Origin: Amblyornis subalaris
Lineage: Eukaryota; Chordata; Aves; Passeriformes; Ptilonorhynchidae
Assembly: GCA_018881555.1 (NCBI GenBank)
Contig: JACAXG010000021.1
Span: forward strand, 7,568,245 to 7,632,244
DNA length: 64,000 nt
Direction of reading: 5' to 3'
The translations under genes and the position numbers were made by a program. The notes beneath the pieces were generated by a model. The model worked only from the letters and a program-made list of their open reading frames with translations. It was not told the DNA's origin and ran no database searches. Positions 37,428 through 50,799 of this stretch are shown here, one piece after another; within the stretch, counting starts at the first letter, position 1; every line of letters starts with the position of its first letter.

Positions 37428-38689
37428 GATTTTCGAAGTAACTGCCCATTCAGAACTTTAAGGGATATTTCAAAAACAAATCCCTTTGGTCAAACAAAAA
37501 AATGTGTCTTCTCTGAACCTGACACCACATCCAATAGTACGAGTTGGAATTTTGTACATAAGTCTTTGAGGCATGTACTGTGCCNTATGCAAGCACATAG
37601 CATCTTTAAGAGTAAGCATTTCTGATAGCTCGCTTTTGGGAGACCAAATCAAAATGTGGGTGGCTGCTGTTGTTATTTTACCAGAATAGTTTGTCAGCCT
37701 TGCAAAGCATGTAATAAGTCTATCAGTCAATTCTGCTATTAACTAAAAATCTGGTGACTCCACTTTATGTATGCAGTTATAAGAAAAACAAAGTTTATAG
37801 TAGACTACTGTTTGTAAGAAGGAATTAGCTTGGAAAAGATCCATCATGTTTATTCTGTTACTTCGCGAACTGGATCTGATGGTTGCACAGGTGTTTAGTC
37901 TTGTATCTTGAACTTCTGCCTGGGCTATGGAGGAGGGTGTGTCTGTGTATCAGTCTGTCAGTGAACAGGAGAATCTGCAAGACTTGCTGTCTTACTCGTT
38001 TCTTCAGTGCTGCTTGTTGTCCAAGGTCATATTGATTTTTCTACATTAATTCAGTGTTGCTGTAGCGTATGAAGTATTTCTATACTGAAGTGCACTCACT
38101 GACTGTTTTAGTGACATGCTTTGGCAGTGTCTTTACATCTATTTTTTCATGCCTTTCTTTTAGTTCTTATAGAATTTTGTAACTAAAGTTTTTTGAATTA
38201 TTTGATAAATACTTAAGAGCTCCAGTGTAGCTGATGAAAATCCAAATGCAGGCCGAAAGTTTGAAACATAACTAATATGATGACACAATGATTTGGTTTA
38301 TAAACTGGAGTAACAGATGGCCAGCAAGTGGGTAAGAGAGGTAAATTGCCTGAGGAATGATTAAAAACATTTTCAGCAAAGTCAGTTTTATATGTACTGA
38401 AAGACAGGTGTTGCTATATTTAACAGCTTGTGACCTGCCTGCTGCATTTGTCATTGTAGGTTTCTTGTTTCTTTGGAATTACTGGTTTATGTATGACACA
38501 AACATTACTCAGTTTACTGAGTTACTCACAGTAGCTTTCTGCCAACTTAGAAATTAAGTTTCCATTTGAAATATGTCAATATTAAATTAACAGTGGACAA
38601 CTTCAGAATGACCTTGACATGTTAGGTTTTTTTCATAACTGTGTTTATTGTAGGTAACATCTAATAAAAATTTAAGAACTCTTTTTCTA

Positions 38690-38900
38690 TGTTCTATGTC
38701 TAATCAATTGTCATGATTATTTATCATTGTAAGATGCACCAATTTGCATTATGCAATTGTCTTTCTATACAATTACAGTTTCCCCATTTTAGAGTGGGCA
38801 GTTGAATTTGCAATAAAACACCACAGCTTCCAATACATTCATCTTCAGATTCATCTGCTTGTAAGATACTAAAGTTGCACAAGGTGAAGAATATAAGGAG
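38690..38900. promoter_or_regulatory. AT-rich homeodomain/POU motif block
   Basis: This block holds many ATTA/CAATTA-type cores and a POU-like imperfect palindrome, TTGCAT-T-ATGCAA (38,744-38,756), within non-repetitive sequence. The texture is that of a conserved non-coding element, but AT-rich DNA yields such cores easily. Confidence 0.25.
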
Positions 38901-39464
38901 ATATTTTACAATAAAGCCTGCTAGCTGAAGTCATGGTATTTTGTGAACACAAAACATTTTGTTTAGGTTTATTATTTGGCCTTTTTGCATTGAAATAGCC
39001 AACAAAAAAGTCCTTAGATTTCTGACTGTACCAGTTTATGTATTTAACAAGTAATTCAAAATATATGAGTTTGTAAGAGGTTTTCCAGTTCTTCTTAGCT
39101 CATTTACTAGAAGGCTCTCAGCTTTGCAGATATGATTATTGTTGATTGTCATGTCATGGCAGAAGGCCAGCATGAAAAAGTATCTGGAGAAGCAGGGAAT
39201 TATTCTTAATGCCATTTTTGTGGCCCATACTTGATAGATGTATAACATAGATGCAGCTTGTTAATCAAAATATCCAGAGGATTTGTTTCAGGCACTCAGC
39301 TTTGGTAGAATTGATACAGCAAGAAAAATTGTATTTCAGTTCCATGTTGTAGCATCCTTTTGCAAAAATCTGTTCATAGTTTTTATCCCGTGGGATATTT
39401 TCTTATCTCTTCAATTCCTAATGTATTAATTTGCCAGAGCTTTTCCTTGAAGTACTTTGTAGTT

Positions 39465-39600
39465 GTAATTGTCATCATCATAAATTATNCTTCTTATGCT
39501 ATAAGGGCTCAGTGAATGAGATCTGGTTGTGCCAGGCACTATCTGAACAGAGAACAGTAGAAGATGCTTAATCATAAATCTCAAAATCTAAATGATGAGG
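39465..39600 (+). mobile_element. Ancient decayed retroelement 3' end (L3/MIR-like)
   Basis: The segment has the layout of an amniote repeat tail well known from turtles and crocodilians: a TAATTGTCATCATC-like ATT-rich part, then GGGCTCAGTGAATGAGATCTGG, where the family usually has a CCCCAGT..GGACC stretch, then TTGTGCCAGGCACT (compare TTGTGCTAGGCGCTGTAC), GAACAGAGAACAG and TCTCAAAATCTAAAT (compare CTTACAATCTAA). The similarity is from memory and highly diverged. Exact family (L3, CR1-L3 or a MIR relative) is uncertain. Confidence 0.45.
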
Positions 39601-41594
39601 GAGGATTTTTGCTTGGTTGTTTCAGGAATTCATGTTACTGAAGAGTAGTGATTTCTTTCACTAATGTCTTCTATTACAAATTCAACTTTGACAGGCTGTT
39701 TGTTTGCCAGTTCCTGGTAGCCATCAGCTGCTGATCTTGGGGTGCTGAACAGGCAGTGACAGAATTCTCGTGTTTGTTCAGAATTTCTAGTATTACGATG
39801 AGGTGGATAGACCTCAGACCAAAATATTCTTCTGGTAGGTGAAGAGTAGCTCACCTTTCTTTATGGAAACATTTCTCAATTTCTCAGAAACCTTCTCAGA
39901 AGATTTTTTATTGTTCTTTATTTCCACTGATTGATCTCTTCATCAGGATGTATTTATAGTCCACCTTTGCTATTCCTCCTGGCAGTAGCATCTCACTCGG
40001 AAGTTTCAAGTTAATCACCAGCTTTTCACTGCAGGTAGTAGCATTTAAAGATTTCAACACAGGAGTCAACCTTCTTTATTGTATTAGTTTTGTCTGTGCT
40101 GGTTTAACCGCTTGTTTGCAAAGATTACATCCTTACTAGATTATTTTTGCTTATTTGTTTTTAGATGAGAATTGACAGAGTACTTATTTTTTAATAACTC
40201 ATGCGCTTATGATAAACACATGGAAAAAAAAGTCACAGAGTTCTTTAATAGCTTCACTATTAAAGACCTTCTTATCTCTCATTTTGCTACTCAAAATTTG
40301 ATTAAGCGTTCAACTTACGCACGTTCTTACCNTTGTCTGTATTTTATTGTTTGAGAGGAAGCTGAGTACTGGAAGTGTCTTAGGCAGAGCCCTATGGAGT
40401 CTGGGGAGAGTCAGTGTTTTAGTGTGGATCTCTCAGGGGGACCCAACAAACCTCTGTAGCTGCTCCAGAGCTGTAGGTGGAGCAGAAAGGATCTGTTGTG
40501 GCATTGGGGCAGGCAGTCTTCCAGTGGTATAATGTAAGGTATCTGTGAAGTAAGGATGCTGTTTGACATCAGGGAAACTGTTTGCCAAGACTCAGCAAGC
40601 CACTTGAACATTAAGTTTTAAACTCAAGGCTGGGATTTTTGCTGGGATTAAAATAATCTGAAACTATGTGAACAGGACAGTGCTGAACTGGCAGTGCTAA
40701 CTGGATGGTTCCTGTCTTCACTTGACTCAGGTAGGCTTACGAGTTAGAGCCCTTTTACAAATGCAGCTTCCCCTAGAAGTTCTTGGGAATATTGGTGTGC
40801 TCAGGGAGATAGAGGGTTTGAAGTGTCGATATTATATAGCTTTTCTCCCTTCCTACTGTAAAGCAAAATATCCAGTGAAAACCAGGCACACATTGCTTGC
40901 TCTGTTCTGTTCAGTCTCAGTAAGGAGGACTCTATTCTAAAGGTCTAATCTCACATTTTTATTCATAGCTTGGATAAAGGTAGAGTTCTATACTGGCTTT
41001 TTGGCTTTCCATCTGCTATAACAGAAGGCTTCCCTGCCTTTAGATTCCCTGCTTTAACAGAAAAACAGCAAACAATAGTGTGTGAGCTGACTTCAAACCT
41101 AACCATAATCTTTCTTTTCAAAACTCCTTATGCAGTGTATCAACTGAGAATCTATTACCTTTGAAGCTTTGGTTTTGTGTGGGTAGGGTTTGAGGGATTA
41201 CTTTTTTCCCCATTCAGATTTTCATTTCTTCACTACCAGGAGATCAGCACTCATTCAAACCACAAGTGACGAAAAAGGGTGAAATAAAAGAAATAAAAGA
41301 AACAAACTGATTTGCAAAGTTTTCTCCTTCCAGTATATGTTCATTTTCTTCTCTTAGGAGGGATAATGCAAAGCTACTACTAATATGCTTTTTCTCTTGA
41401 GTCTTATTTGGTTTAAACTTAAAATACCTCTGTGCTGAGTTGTGGATTCTTATTACAAAAATGAAATTTTTTCTTCCAGGTTTCTTTCTCTTTTTGAAGC
41501 TGTTAGTCTCTTTTATGACTATGTATACAACTGGAAGAAATCTTTAACCATCCAGATATTAAGTTTCTGGTTTGGGTGGGTTTTTTTAACCAAC

Positions 41595-41615
41595 CAAACA
41601 AACAAACAAACAAAC
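41595..41615 (+). repeat. (CAAA)5 microsatellite
   Basis: Five CAAA units and a final C, next to a T-run and CCAACCAA. Confidence 0.9.
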
Positions 41616-43842
41616 TTACCAAAAAAACCCGCCAAGCATTGCATTTATACTAATATGGAAACTTGTAGGTTGTAGTGCTCAGTCAGACAACTTTCTCATC
41701 TCAAATGAACAAATCTAAATAAATCGCTTGTTTTCCCCAATTTGTTAGAACNTGTCAACGTCAGTAGTTAACTGTAATATCTGACTCTGGTGTGTATTTG
41801 CTTGTTGGTGCAGTAGGTGATGTATTTCTTCTGAGACAAAATTTCACCCATTGGTAGCATGGCATCTGANAGTAGATGTTTTTATGTTGTTAACCAAGTG
41901 ACAAGAACTGGAAAGCCTGAGAAGAGGAGCTGTGAAATAATAGTCTGAGTCCACATTAAGTTTTTGACTCTTGCCAGTTAACTGACTTGAGTAATGGCAC
42001 AGACATTTAGTTGGGAAAATGAATCTTGCAGGCTAATAGTTGAACCCCAAATTTCTTTTTAAAGGAATCTTTGCACATGCAAATCAGCACTTGGTGACAG
42101 TTCAGTCTCGTGGTGCATGAGCGTTTTACACTGCACTGCTGAGCGTAGAGGTTCTCCAAAGACAGCTTATATAAATTTAACTTCATGTGGCAAAGGCCTT
42201 CANAATGAACATCCCTCCATGGATTTATAGCCATCCTTGGATTGTATCCAGTTAGCTGATTGAACATCTGGTAAGCATTGTGTGTTTGTACTAAGCCCTT
42301 ACTGTGTAAAGCTGGCTCAAGCTTTTCAGGCAAAGATCAACAACCTTTCCTTGGCAGGGTTTTAGCCACTTGCCAGAATAAAGGCTTTGCAGGGAGCAAG
42401 AAACAGATAGAAGATTTGCCTTAAAGGCNTCTTTATATTGTGCTGTAAGAGTTTGTACTTGCTTAAGGAAAACTGTGTTAGACTGAAAAAGTATTGAAAC
42501 TCATATACATACCATGTTCCAAACTGCTGTCTCTCTCTTTTCCATTTATCTAGTAAAAGCTCTGATTTCCATGTGTTGGGTTTTTTTCCAACAAAACCGT
42601 GCAAAGCCTTTGGAATAGGCATGTTTAATTTTACCACTGCCTGTGCCTGGTGTGTTTTTTGAAGAAAAGTGGAGAAATACATCAAATTAAAAACTCTAGT
42701 GGTATTTTCATACATAAGTGAAACATGAACTAGTAATAGGTTTTGAAATAGAAATACATTTTTTTAAATCTGTATATGGCTAGCTATTTCGTAATAGAAG
42801 ACAACACAGATGAATCCAATGCTCATTGTATACCATGATGTGATGTGAAAAATGCATGTAGTGTTATAGTTTATATATATTTTTGGTTGTACTTCATGAA
42901 ATACATAATCTCTACTCTTATATTTTGTTAGTGTTTTGCTCTACACTTTTCCTGGTGCAGTAATGTGCTCTGAATAAATCTGTTCCTTCTTCACCCTTAT
43001 GTTCCCCAACGGTAGGCAAACCTGTTTATTGTTAAGTGAGGAAAAAGGCCTTGGTATTTTGATTAATTGATTAGGATATGAATAGTTGAGGAAATACATG
43101 TATTAAAGACAGGTCTAGCCATGTTCCTGGCTATTCCAGGCACCTGTGAGGTTGTGAAAACTTATTTCTGTGAACATTATGAATCAAATGTCTACTGCCT
43201 TCAGCATAGCCTAAAAATCTACTACTGTTTTCAAAATATGATTTCTACAGTAGTATAAACAGCTGGAGTATCAAAAACTATGTATTTTTTGAGTACAGTC
43301 TGGAAAGGTTAAACTATGTGAGCCTTTTCATGAATGTTCTGTACCTGTGGGGGAAGAAATTATTTTGCCACTATAAAAGGCAGTCTCTGGACATAAAAAT
43401 GACTGAGTAAAGCATGTGTATATCATGTTAGAGTTTTTAAAAGAAAGCTTCAAAGAAAGCAAGATGCAAGTCCAAAAGGGAAGATCAAGGCCTTTCATCA
43501 TTTCTCTGAATTTTCAGAAGGGCTATACTAAGGACAGTATTGCAATCTGAGATACATACTCTAATTTAAACCCTGCCTCCTACTTTTGTCCTTTTTTTTT
43601 TTGTGATATGCTTTAGTTTGCTTTCATTATTTCTGCCATATGTCTTCAGTGAATTTATAAAAAAAGTGAATTATATATGATGTCAGGAATAATGTAAAAT
43701 ATAGATTTTAATCTGCACTAGCAGCTTTAGCAAATGAACTGCCTGATACTTTGGACTTGCGGCTATTGCATGCTGTATAGATCCTTGAATTCTTGTATAC
43801 TGAGGATGGGGTATATTTCTAAGGAATTATAGTTCTGTAACG

Positions 43843-43845
<3 letters not shown>

Positions 43846-43881
<36 letters not shown>
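43846..43881 (+). repeat. (AC)18 microsatellite
   Basis: Eighteen uninterrupted AC units. A pure dinucleotide array of this length is likely length-polymorphic and can adopt left-handed DNA. Confidence 0.97.
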
Positions 43882-43884
<3 letters not shown>

Positions 43885-46023
43885 TCTTAAGCATTCATAA
43901 ATAGTCAAGTAATATCAGCATATAGGTAAAAATGCTCAACCTGAATAAATCTGAGGAGTTTTAATAACTTCAATATGCACCAGTGGGTCAGCTTCTTCTA
44001 AGACAGGTAAAAAATACCTCTTTTATGTTACAGTGTTGTAAAGAAACACTGAGAAATAGGCCCTTTTTTACCTACTCTTCTGTTTATAATTCCCAGATCA
44101 GTACTGGGAAACTGGATCTTTCCAGTTAATTCTGAAGCATGTGCTTTTCTTCTTTTAGACTCTGTGTTTTCTAAAAAATCTTCAATACGGCATTTTTTTC
44201 ACTTCACCATGGAAGTTTGCTCTGCTATGAATGGTGCTATTTAAAGGAAACATCTTCATTGCAATTCGTGAACTTTCAGTAGTAGATAAAAGTGGCCCAG
44301 GGTATTAGTTTACCTCTGGCTAAAATACTGGAAGCAGCTGTACTTCTCTTCAGAGCACTGTGATTGTTTGCATTTGTACAGCAATGTCGTAAGGCAAGAA
44401 AGGAAGAAAGAACTTCTTTTNTCTTTTAGACTTCAGAAAAATGAAACTGTGTGAATGTATAATTGCTTTCAGACTTTGGTCAGGGTTCCTCAAAATCTAC
44501 ATGTAATAGGTGTAATATTTAACTATAGTATAACAAAGACCTGAAACCATCCTGTTTCTGTGTTCTGTTTGAAAGAGTGCCCATTTAACAGTATAGTTNT
44601 CCAGGTAATCCTGTGTGAGGACTTTATTTGGGGCTTGGTAAAAATCAGATGACTACTGTGGAATTGTCTTCTCATCTGAAGAGAGCTCCACAGGCACAGG
44701 TCAGAATATTAAGATCAGATTTGAGGCTTTTCCTCAGGGAGTGAGTTCTAAGTTTTACAGAGATAGTCCTATGCATTTCAGTTGAATAAGTAAACCAGCA
44801 ATACATCCCCACATGTTCAATTAAGATTATATATAATATTATATTCAGAAGGAGGGTTCATAAATATTTCAGTGCTTTGTAAATGTCAGCATGAGAATCA
44901 CACATAATACATGCTAAACAGAGGAAAAAGAGGAAGTGAAAGGTCTCATTGGCTTCAAAAGCAGTAAGTAAAATTTAAATGGGTGTTTTATCTTGATTTT
45001 TAAACAACAGCAATTTGAGTTTCAGTATCTGATTTACTTTGGTATTAGAACAGCTTGTGGACTAAACAAATTTTTATTTACTCTTAAATGCTTTAAAGTG
45101 GTTTTGAAGAAAACTAGAGTTAAAATTTATAAAGATTTCTAAGGGTCTTTTTCTATAATTTATTTGTATGCACTCCGTAAGTGTATCAGATTTTGTGAAT
45201 ATCCATGATGACAGATGTTTATTTTAGAGCATCCAGTTTTCATGTGCTCAGAGTTTTTGGAGTGAACAGAAATATTTAGTTATTATATTAAATACACTTC
45301 AAGACTGGTGCAAATCCGGTACTTCAGGCAAAATAATATTAATGCTAAATATGAATATAAATTATGAACCCATTTTATAATAATGTTTTTGAGGTTGGGA
45401 TTGTCTGGTTAAACCCCATAACTGGAGTGATTTGTGCATCTGCCATCCTGACTTTGGGCAAGGTTTTTCAGCAAACTTGTCTGGAAAACAGGAGTATGTC
45501 TGTCTATTGTGCTGCAAGGCTAATATTAATAAGTGGAAGCTTTCCTTAAAAGAAAGAGCTTTATGAAGACTGGAAAAGGACTTGAGATTTAGATTTATAT
45601 CTTCTTTTGAGTTAACTATGCACTCTTCATTGAAAGAGTAGAAAGTACACTTGGTGATGTAATACACTTACAGTTGATAAAATGCATTTGTTCTTGTTTC
45701 AGAATACTAAATGAATTTTTAATTTTGGGAGGTTTTGGATGATTTTTAAGGATTCATTATTGTTAAAATCTTTTTGCTGGATGTAATTACTAAATTATAG
45801 TCAGGGGTCATTTTTCAAAATCCTTTCTCAGAGCATTTTACTGAATATAACATTTTGTGTACAAATGCAGGTGTTATTATTCATTAGTTAAACTTCTAAA
45901 TCTGAGAGTGACAAATTGAACATTAATAAAAAGTAGGGTGTGTTTTTTTCCCAATGTGTGGTGGTGTCCTGGATTTCAAATTTTAAATTAAATTATCAAA
46001 ACCAAAGCAAAACAGAAGCTGAT

Positions 46024-46250
46024 GCAAGTTGTGCCAGGGGAGGTTTAGGCTGGATATCAGGAAAAATTTGTACACCAAAATACGCTGCCCAGGAAACTGG
46101 TTGAGTCAGCATCCCTGGAGGTATTTAAAAGACATGTAGATGTGGCACTTAGGGACATGGTTTAGTGGTGGACTTGGAAATGCTGGATTAGTGAATGGAC
46201 TTGACATCTTAAAGGTCTTTTCCANTAGAAATGATTCTATGATTTTATGA
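46024..46250 (+). mobile_element. CR1 LINE 3' fragment
   Basis: Matches the 3' end of avian CR1 in + orientation: GTTGTGCCAGGGGAGGTTTA, GGCTGGATATCAGGAAAAAT, GCTGCCCAGGAAACTGGTTG, GTCAGCATCCCTGGAGGT, GATGTGGCACTTAGGGAC, GGTTTAGTGGTGGACTTGG, TCTTAAAGGTCTTTTCC, then the terminal ATGATTCTATGATTTTATGA. It is 5'-truncated, as nearly all CR1 copies are, and appears to lack some bases (for example where the GGGTGGTCAGGCATTGGAAC-like part should be). The reverse-transcriptase frame is not present, so it is dead. Confidence 0.92.
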
Positions 46251-49200
46251 AGNCTACTAATCACTTTCAGGACTTAAAGATTAAAAATCTTTAATTATAT
46301 TTTGTTTGGGTTTTGTTGGTTTGGTTTGTTTTTTTCTTTTAAATAATGGCTTTCATCCCAGGTCTTTATTATTAGAGAGCATATATTCTGCATACTTGGG
46401 GAAAGTCAAACATCTAACATGTATATTTGACTTATTAATGTAGTCTTTGTGGGATACAATCAGTACCAGAAATTATATTTCTCATTTTGTTAAGATACTG
46501 CTTTGGAGGGTTTGATAGTGTCATTTCAGAAGAATGTATAAATCACAAAAAGTTTTTTAGCTTCTCTCAGGTAGGCTATGTAGGAAAATCATATATTGTT
46601 CTAGTACTTTTCTTATTTTTTGACTGGGAAAAGGGGAGGGAGGCTTCACACATTCAGTAGTATCTTGTTTGATGCCTTCTCTGAAGGACTGTGAACTCGC
46701 AGGGTTTCCACAAGGATAGCCAAGCCATTTGCCGTATCAGGATGTGTTCCAGCTTTTCATGTTTCTGTTTCTTTGCAGCACCACAGTCCTCATTATTTAC
46801 AGCTTCCTAATTCTATACTGCTCCAGAAAGGCTGACTTGGGGTATGAGCTATCAAATAGCGTGAGCCAATGTTTCTTTATTCTTTTCCTGGCTTTCAGCA
46901 GGCGTCATTGGAACTCTTGTCACTGACTGAACAGATCACTTGAGTTGTCAGGCACAGTTGTTTTCTTACAAATGAGAATGGCGACTCAGTGAAATACTCG
47001 GAGCAGGGAATACAAATATCATTCTTCTGTGCCAGTTTAGCTACACATAAAAAAGTATGGAAAGCTTTGGAAAGTATTTAATTTCATTGCTCCTGCCTTT
47101 GGAGAAAAAAGACTTTAAGAATCCTGAAGTAATTTATAAATAACCTTGTGAAAAGCTGGTGCAATGAATACTGTCCAATACATTTTACACTGGTTTCTCT
47201 GCAGTGTTCATAGTTTTTTTCTAGGGAACAAGACTCCTGATTCCCAATTCAATACATAGTGAGAGTAGTCAAAGCAGTTTTTCTTTGCTGTGTATATGGC
47301 ATATGCACAGGCTGTGAAAGTTGTATCTGAGAACTTGCATCTTCTTAATTTCTTTGCCCAAATGCTTTTAACCATATAAAGTATCAAAATGGAGCTATCG
47401 TGTTACCAAATTCTTTTTCTGAGTTACAAATACTAGATGCTGTTGAAGTCACAGCTATCATCTCTTACGGTTGTACTTACATGATAGTTTCGTAGTGATC
47501 CCTTCTAACAATACTGCTACTGCTAACATTACTGGCATTGAAGGACTGCATGAAAGACTAAAAGAGGATTGGATTTTCTATAGCACAGTTGAGATTGAAA
47601 TTGTTGCAGCATTTTTGATCTGAGAAAGTTTGGATAGCATGAGGCACACAGTATTTTTTCTGTGATTGTAATGAAGGCAACCCAGTTCCACTGAAACAAT
47701 TTTGTATCAATAAGATAGTTGGAAGACAACATGGAAAGGATCCAACCTTCCAATTTCATACCTACTTTAGAGAGACTAAGGAAAGAATCTGTCTTTTAAA
47801 CATCTGGAATCTATTTCTTCAGTTTTATGGTATTGATGTTAGGTTTTCTTTTTATNCATTCTTCTTCTTCTCTCTGTTCCTGGGAGACACATGGTTGGGG
47901 TTTTTAATTAGTTAGAAAATGCAAGTTTCTGTTAAAGATTATTCAGAATAAAGTTAAATAATGGCATTGTTAAATTCAGTAGGATCTAAATTTTATTGCT
48001 AGTTTCCTATTTTTATAGCACCCAACTATTTTCCTTCTTTTCCNGTGTAGTCCTCCTTCCTCAAATGACAGCTGAGGACTGACTTCAGTTGGTATACATT
48101 AATCACAGATGAGCTGAACATGAAGTGTGCTGTTAAGGATTATGTAGTTCCAGTTTAAAAGGATCCTATTAGTCTTCTCAATATAATGGGCTTTTTGGAA
48201 GTTTGCTGCTACTTTTGTGTAGCTGTGCCATCAGTAGCATTGCGGAAGGTCGTTTTCTAAGAAACAGGCACAAACCCTCAGTAATTGTGAAGAAAGATTT
48301 TCAGAATTTTTTTAAGACATCCTTCTTTTTTTTTTTTTTCCTCTGGGTTAGTATTGTTGGTAGCTCCTTCCGGTGAACCTAGTGGAAAAGCTGTGGCTGT
48401 TAGGCAAATGGTCTCTTGAAGGAAGTATCTATCCACAGAAATCAAAGTCGAACCAAGGCCTTTTTTCCTCTTGTTCCTTAGCTTTGCTGAGATGTAGCCA
48501 CCTAACTCATTTAGGTTCTTGCGAAAATCCCACCTGTTGTCTGTGTCTGTAGGCACTAAAGCCTTAATCTGCCCTGTAATTCTTTGTGTGGGGTTTGATT
48601 ATGCGCAGCTCTTGGTACCAGTGCATACAAGTAATGTCTTCTCTTGCTAAACCAAACAAAGCTTGTTTTATGCCTTGTTACAATGGGAGGAAAACAGCAG
48701 ACTACCATTAATCGCATTGTTTGAATTTGGAGCTAAAAATCAAAGTCAATCTTCTTTTTCTCCTTGTTACTGTGAGGTTGGATTGTATTCATTATCTCGC
48801 TGACTGGCCTGTAACTGTCTTCCCTTGCTTCCTGCCGAGCAGCTTATCCTGGCCCGAAGTGCGTTGCTTCCCCTTCCACTTCCTGCCAGCGTCGTTTCCA
48901 GAAGTACAGGCAGGCCAAAATCTGAAGTCCCGGCCCTGGCAAAACTAATTCTTACTTGGATATCAGTGTTTGGAGTTGTAATTTCCTGTAAAGCCTTCCT
49001 TGCTGAGCTCTTCAAAGTTTATTATAGTTAGGATAAGTAAAAGTACTTACATAAAGGACAGAATCAGTTGAACAGCAGAATGGATTTTACTCTTTAAAGA
49101 CCACTGAAATATATAATTGCTTTGGGGAGAAGTCATTGCTTTAGTGTGGCAGAGAGACTGTGGCTGCCTATTATTTGGAGTTCAACCTTAGCAGGAAAAA

Positions 49201-50600
49201 AAATAATTGCAAATTGTAATATTTGTGTTTTATTACAAGTTCTAGGGATAAATTAGTCTGCCTTTATGTAGCAATAATGAGGCATGAAATGGCCAATCCA
49301 AAACACCACTTATACCTTTTGCTTTTGAGAAGATAAACAGAATCCATATGTAAAACAATAAATAGGAGATACTCTTGTTAAAAGACCATTCAATTACAAA
49401 ACCAAAATTAATTTTAGCATTGTAAATATGAAGAAAATTTAGACTAAACTGCTTCCATATACACACACATATATATGTATTTCTGTAATTTAAAGGAATA
49501 ATTTGTAACTGAAAAGCTTCTCAGGAGTGCCTGGAAAATGTTAGTGTTTGATACATCATCAGAAGAATGAGGAGTTTTGTTATAGTTTCATCAAGCATAT
49601 TAATAATTGATAATGGCTGCAATAGCATTGGTATATTTATTAATATTGATTAAGCATGTATCCTTTTTATGTTTAAGTGACCCAGTTACTTGCAGTTTTA
49701 ATTCTAGATTATCATTTTGCCAGTCTGGTATAATAAATTTGACCACTTAAGTGGAAGATGCTATGCAATAGCCATGCAATAATATTGACATGAAATATCC
49801 AGTTACTAATTTGGTTGCCTTCAAAATATCTTGTCAGTGCAACTTGTTCCTGTTGCACTGTGTTGTGGTCTCACCTAAATATCAGTACACATCCCAGAAC
49901 TTCATTTGCACCTNGTTTCCCCCACCAATTCAGTCTTCTCCTAAATGAAAAAAACCTAAGCAACTTATGTCTATCATGTGTTTCCATCACAGCTGGTGAC
50001 AAACATCCAAAATGAGTGCTTCCTTTATTTGATATTGTCCGTCTCAGGGTGGATACATGAAAATATTTAAATCCCTTGCTGAAGAACAAGACTGTTTAGT
50101 AAGACTTGCTTTTACTGCTTATTTCTGCTTATGGCCTTGTGGTAATTTTTATGTTCCTTGTGGCAAAAGCACGGAATTACCTGTTTGAATACTAAATAAA
50201 AAGCCAAAGCAAATTTTTAACTGCCTCTGCAACTAAGGAGTATGAAAATCTTGCCAAAATTTTCGTAGCCACTTGACTATGCAGCAAAACATAACGTAAG
50301 GTGTTTTCAGTGTTTTATCAACATCTCTTATTTGAGGTATGAAAAAAACTGGTTTTACAAACAAGTTGCAGGACAATAAGTTATGTAATTTAGAATTAAA
50401 ATATTTTATAAACTATAAGCTTGGTACCATGGTCTTATACTTTCTGCTGTTGATGTTGTTTATATGGAAAGCAGCCAAGGTTTTGTCTGCATGGCAGTAA
50501 TTGCATTTATATGGTATTTCATATCATCATGGTACGCTTTATATATTGCTTAAACTTTACATTTTTAGAAAATCTGTTTTTATGTGTACAGAGATGCTGC
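46251..50600. other. Intron without recognisable genes
   Basis: AT-rich intron with a T14 run at 48,326-48,339 and one GC-richer, balanced patch at about 48,780-49,010 (see separate entry). No other feature supported. Confidence 0.5.
48780..49010. promoter_or_regulatory. Element-like block with ETS/GATA-type motifs
   Basis: Non-repetitive patch with several TTCCTGC/TTCCTGT (ETS-like) cores, a CTTATCC (GATA-like) core and a few CpG, standing out from AT-rich flanks. Regulatory role is a guess from texture. Confidence 0.22.
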
Positions 50601-50614
50601 CAGACTGGAGGATT

Positions 50615-50765
50615 ATGGGCTAGTCAGTTGGTCAGTGAATACAGAACTCAGGAGGCTTCCTCAGCAAAAAAGTTGTTGCAACTTTGGACAAGTCATCAAT
50701 TTATCTCACATCTCAATTCTGTTTGCTTGTGAACAGTTATTAAATAGGACTGCCATAGGGATAAA
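50615..50765 (+). mobile_element. Second decayed MIR-like SINE
   Basis: Shows the MIR order GGCTAGTCAGTTGGTCAGTG, AACTCAGGAGGCTTCC, TTGCAACTTTGGACAAGTCA (about 50,676-50,695; MIR core TGTGACCTTGGGCAAGTCAC), TTTATCTCACATCTCAATT, and a tail with TTATTAAATAGGACTGCCAT. More diverged than the copy at 29.6 kb, and the diagnostic AAATGGG segment is not preserved. Confidence 0.5.
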
Positions 50766-50799
50766 ATACATGGAAAACTGAATCAAGCAGATAGGGCTG

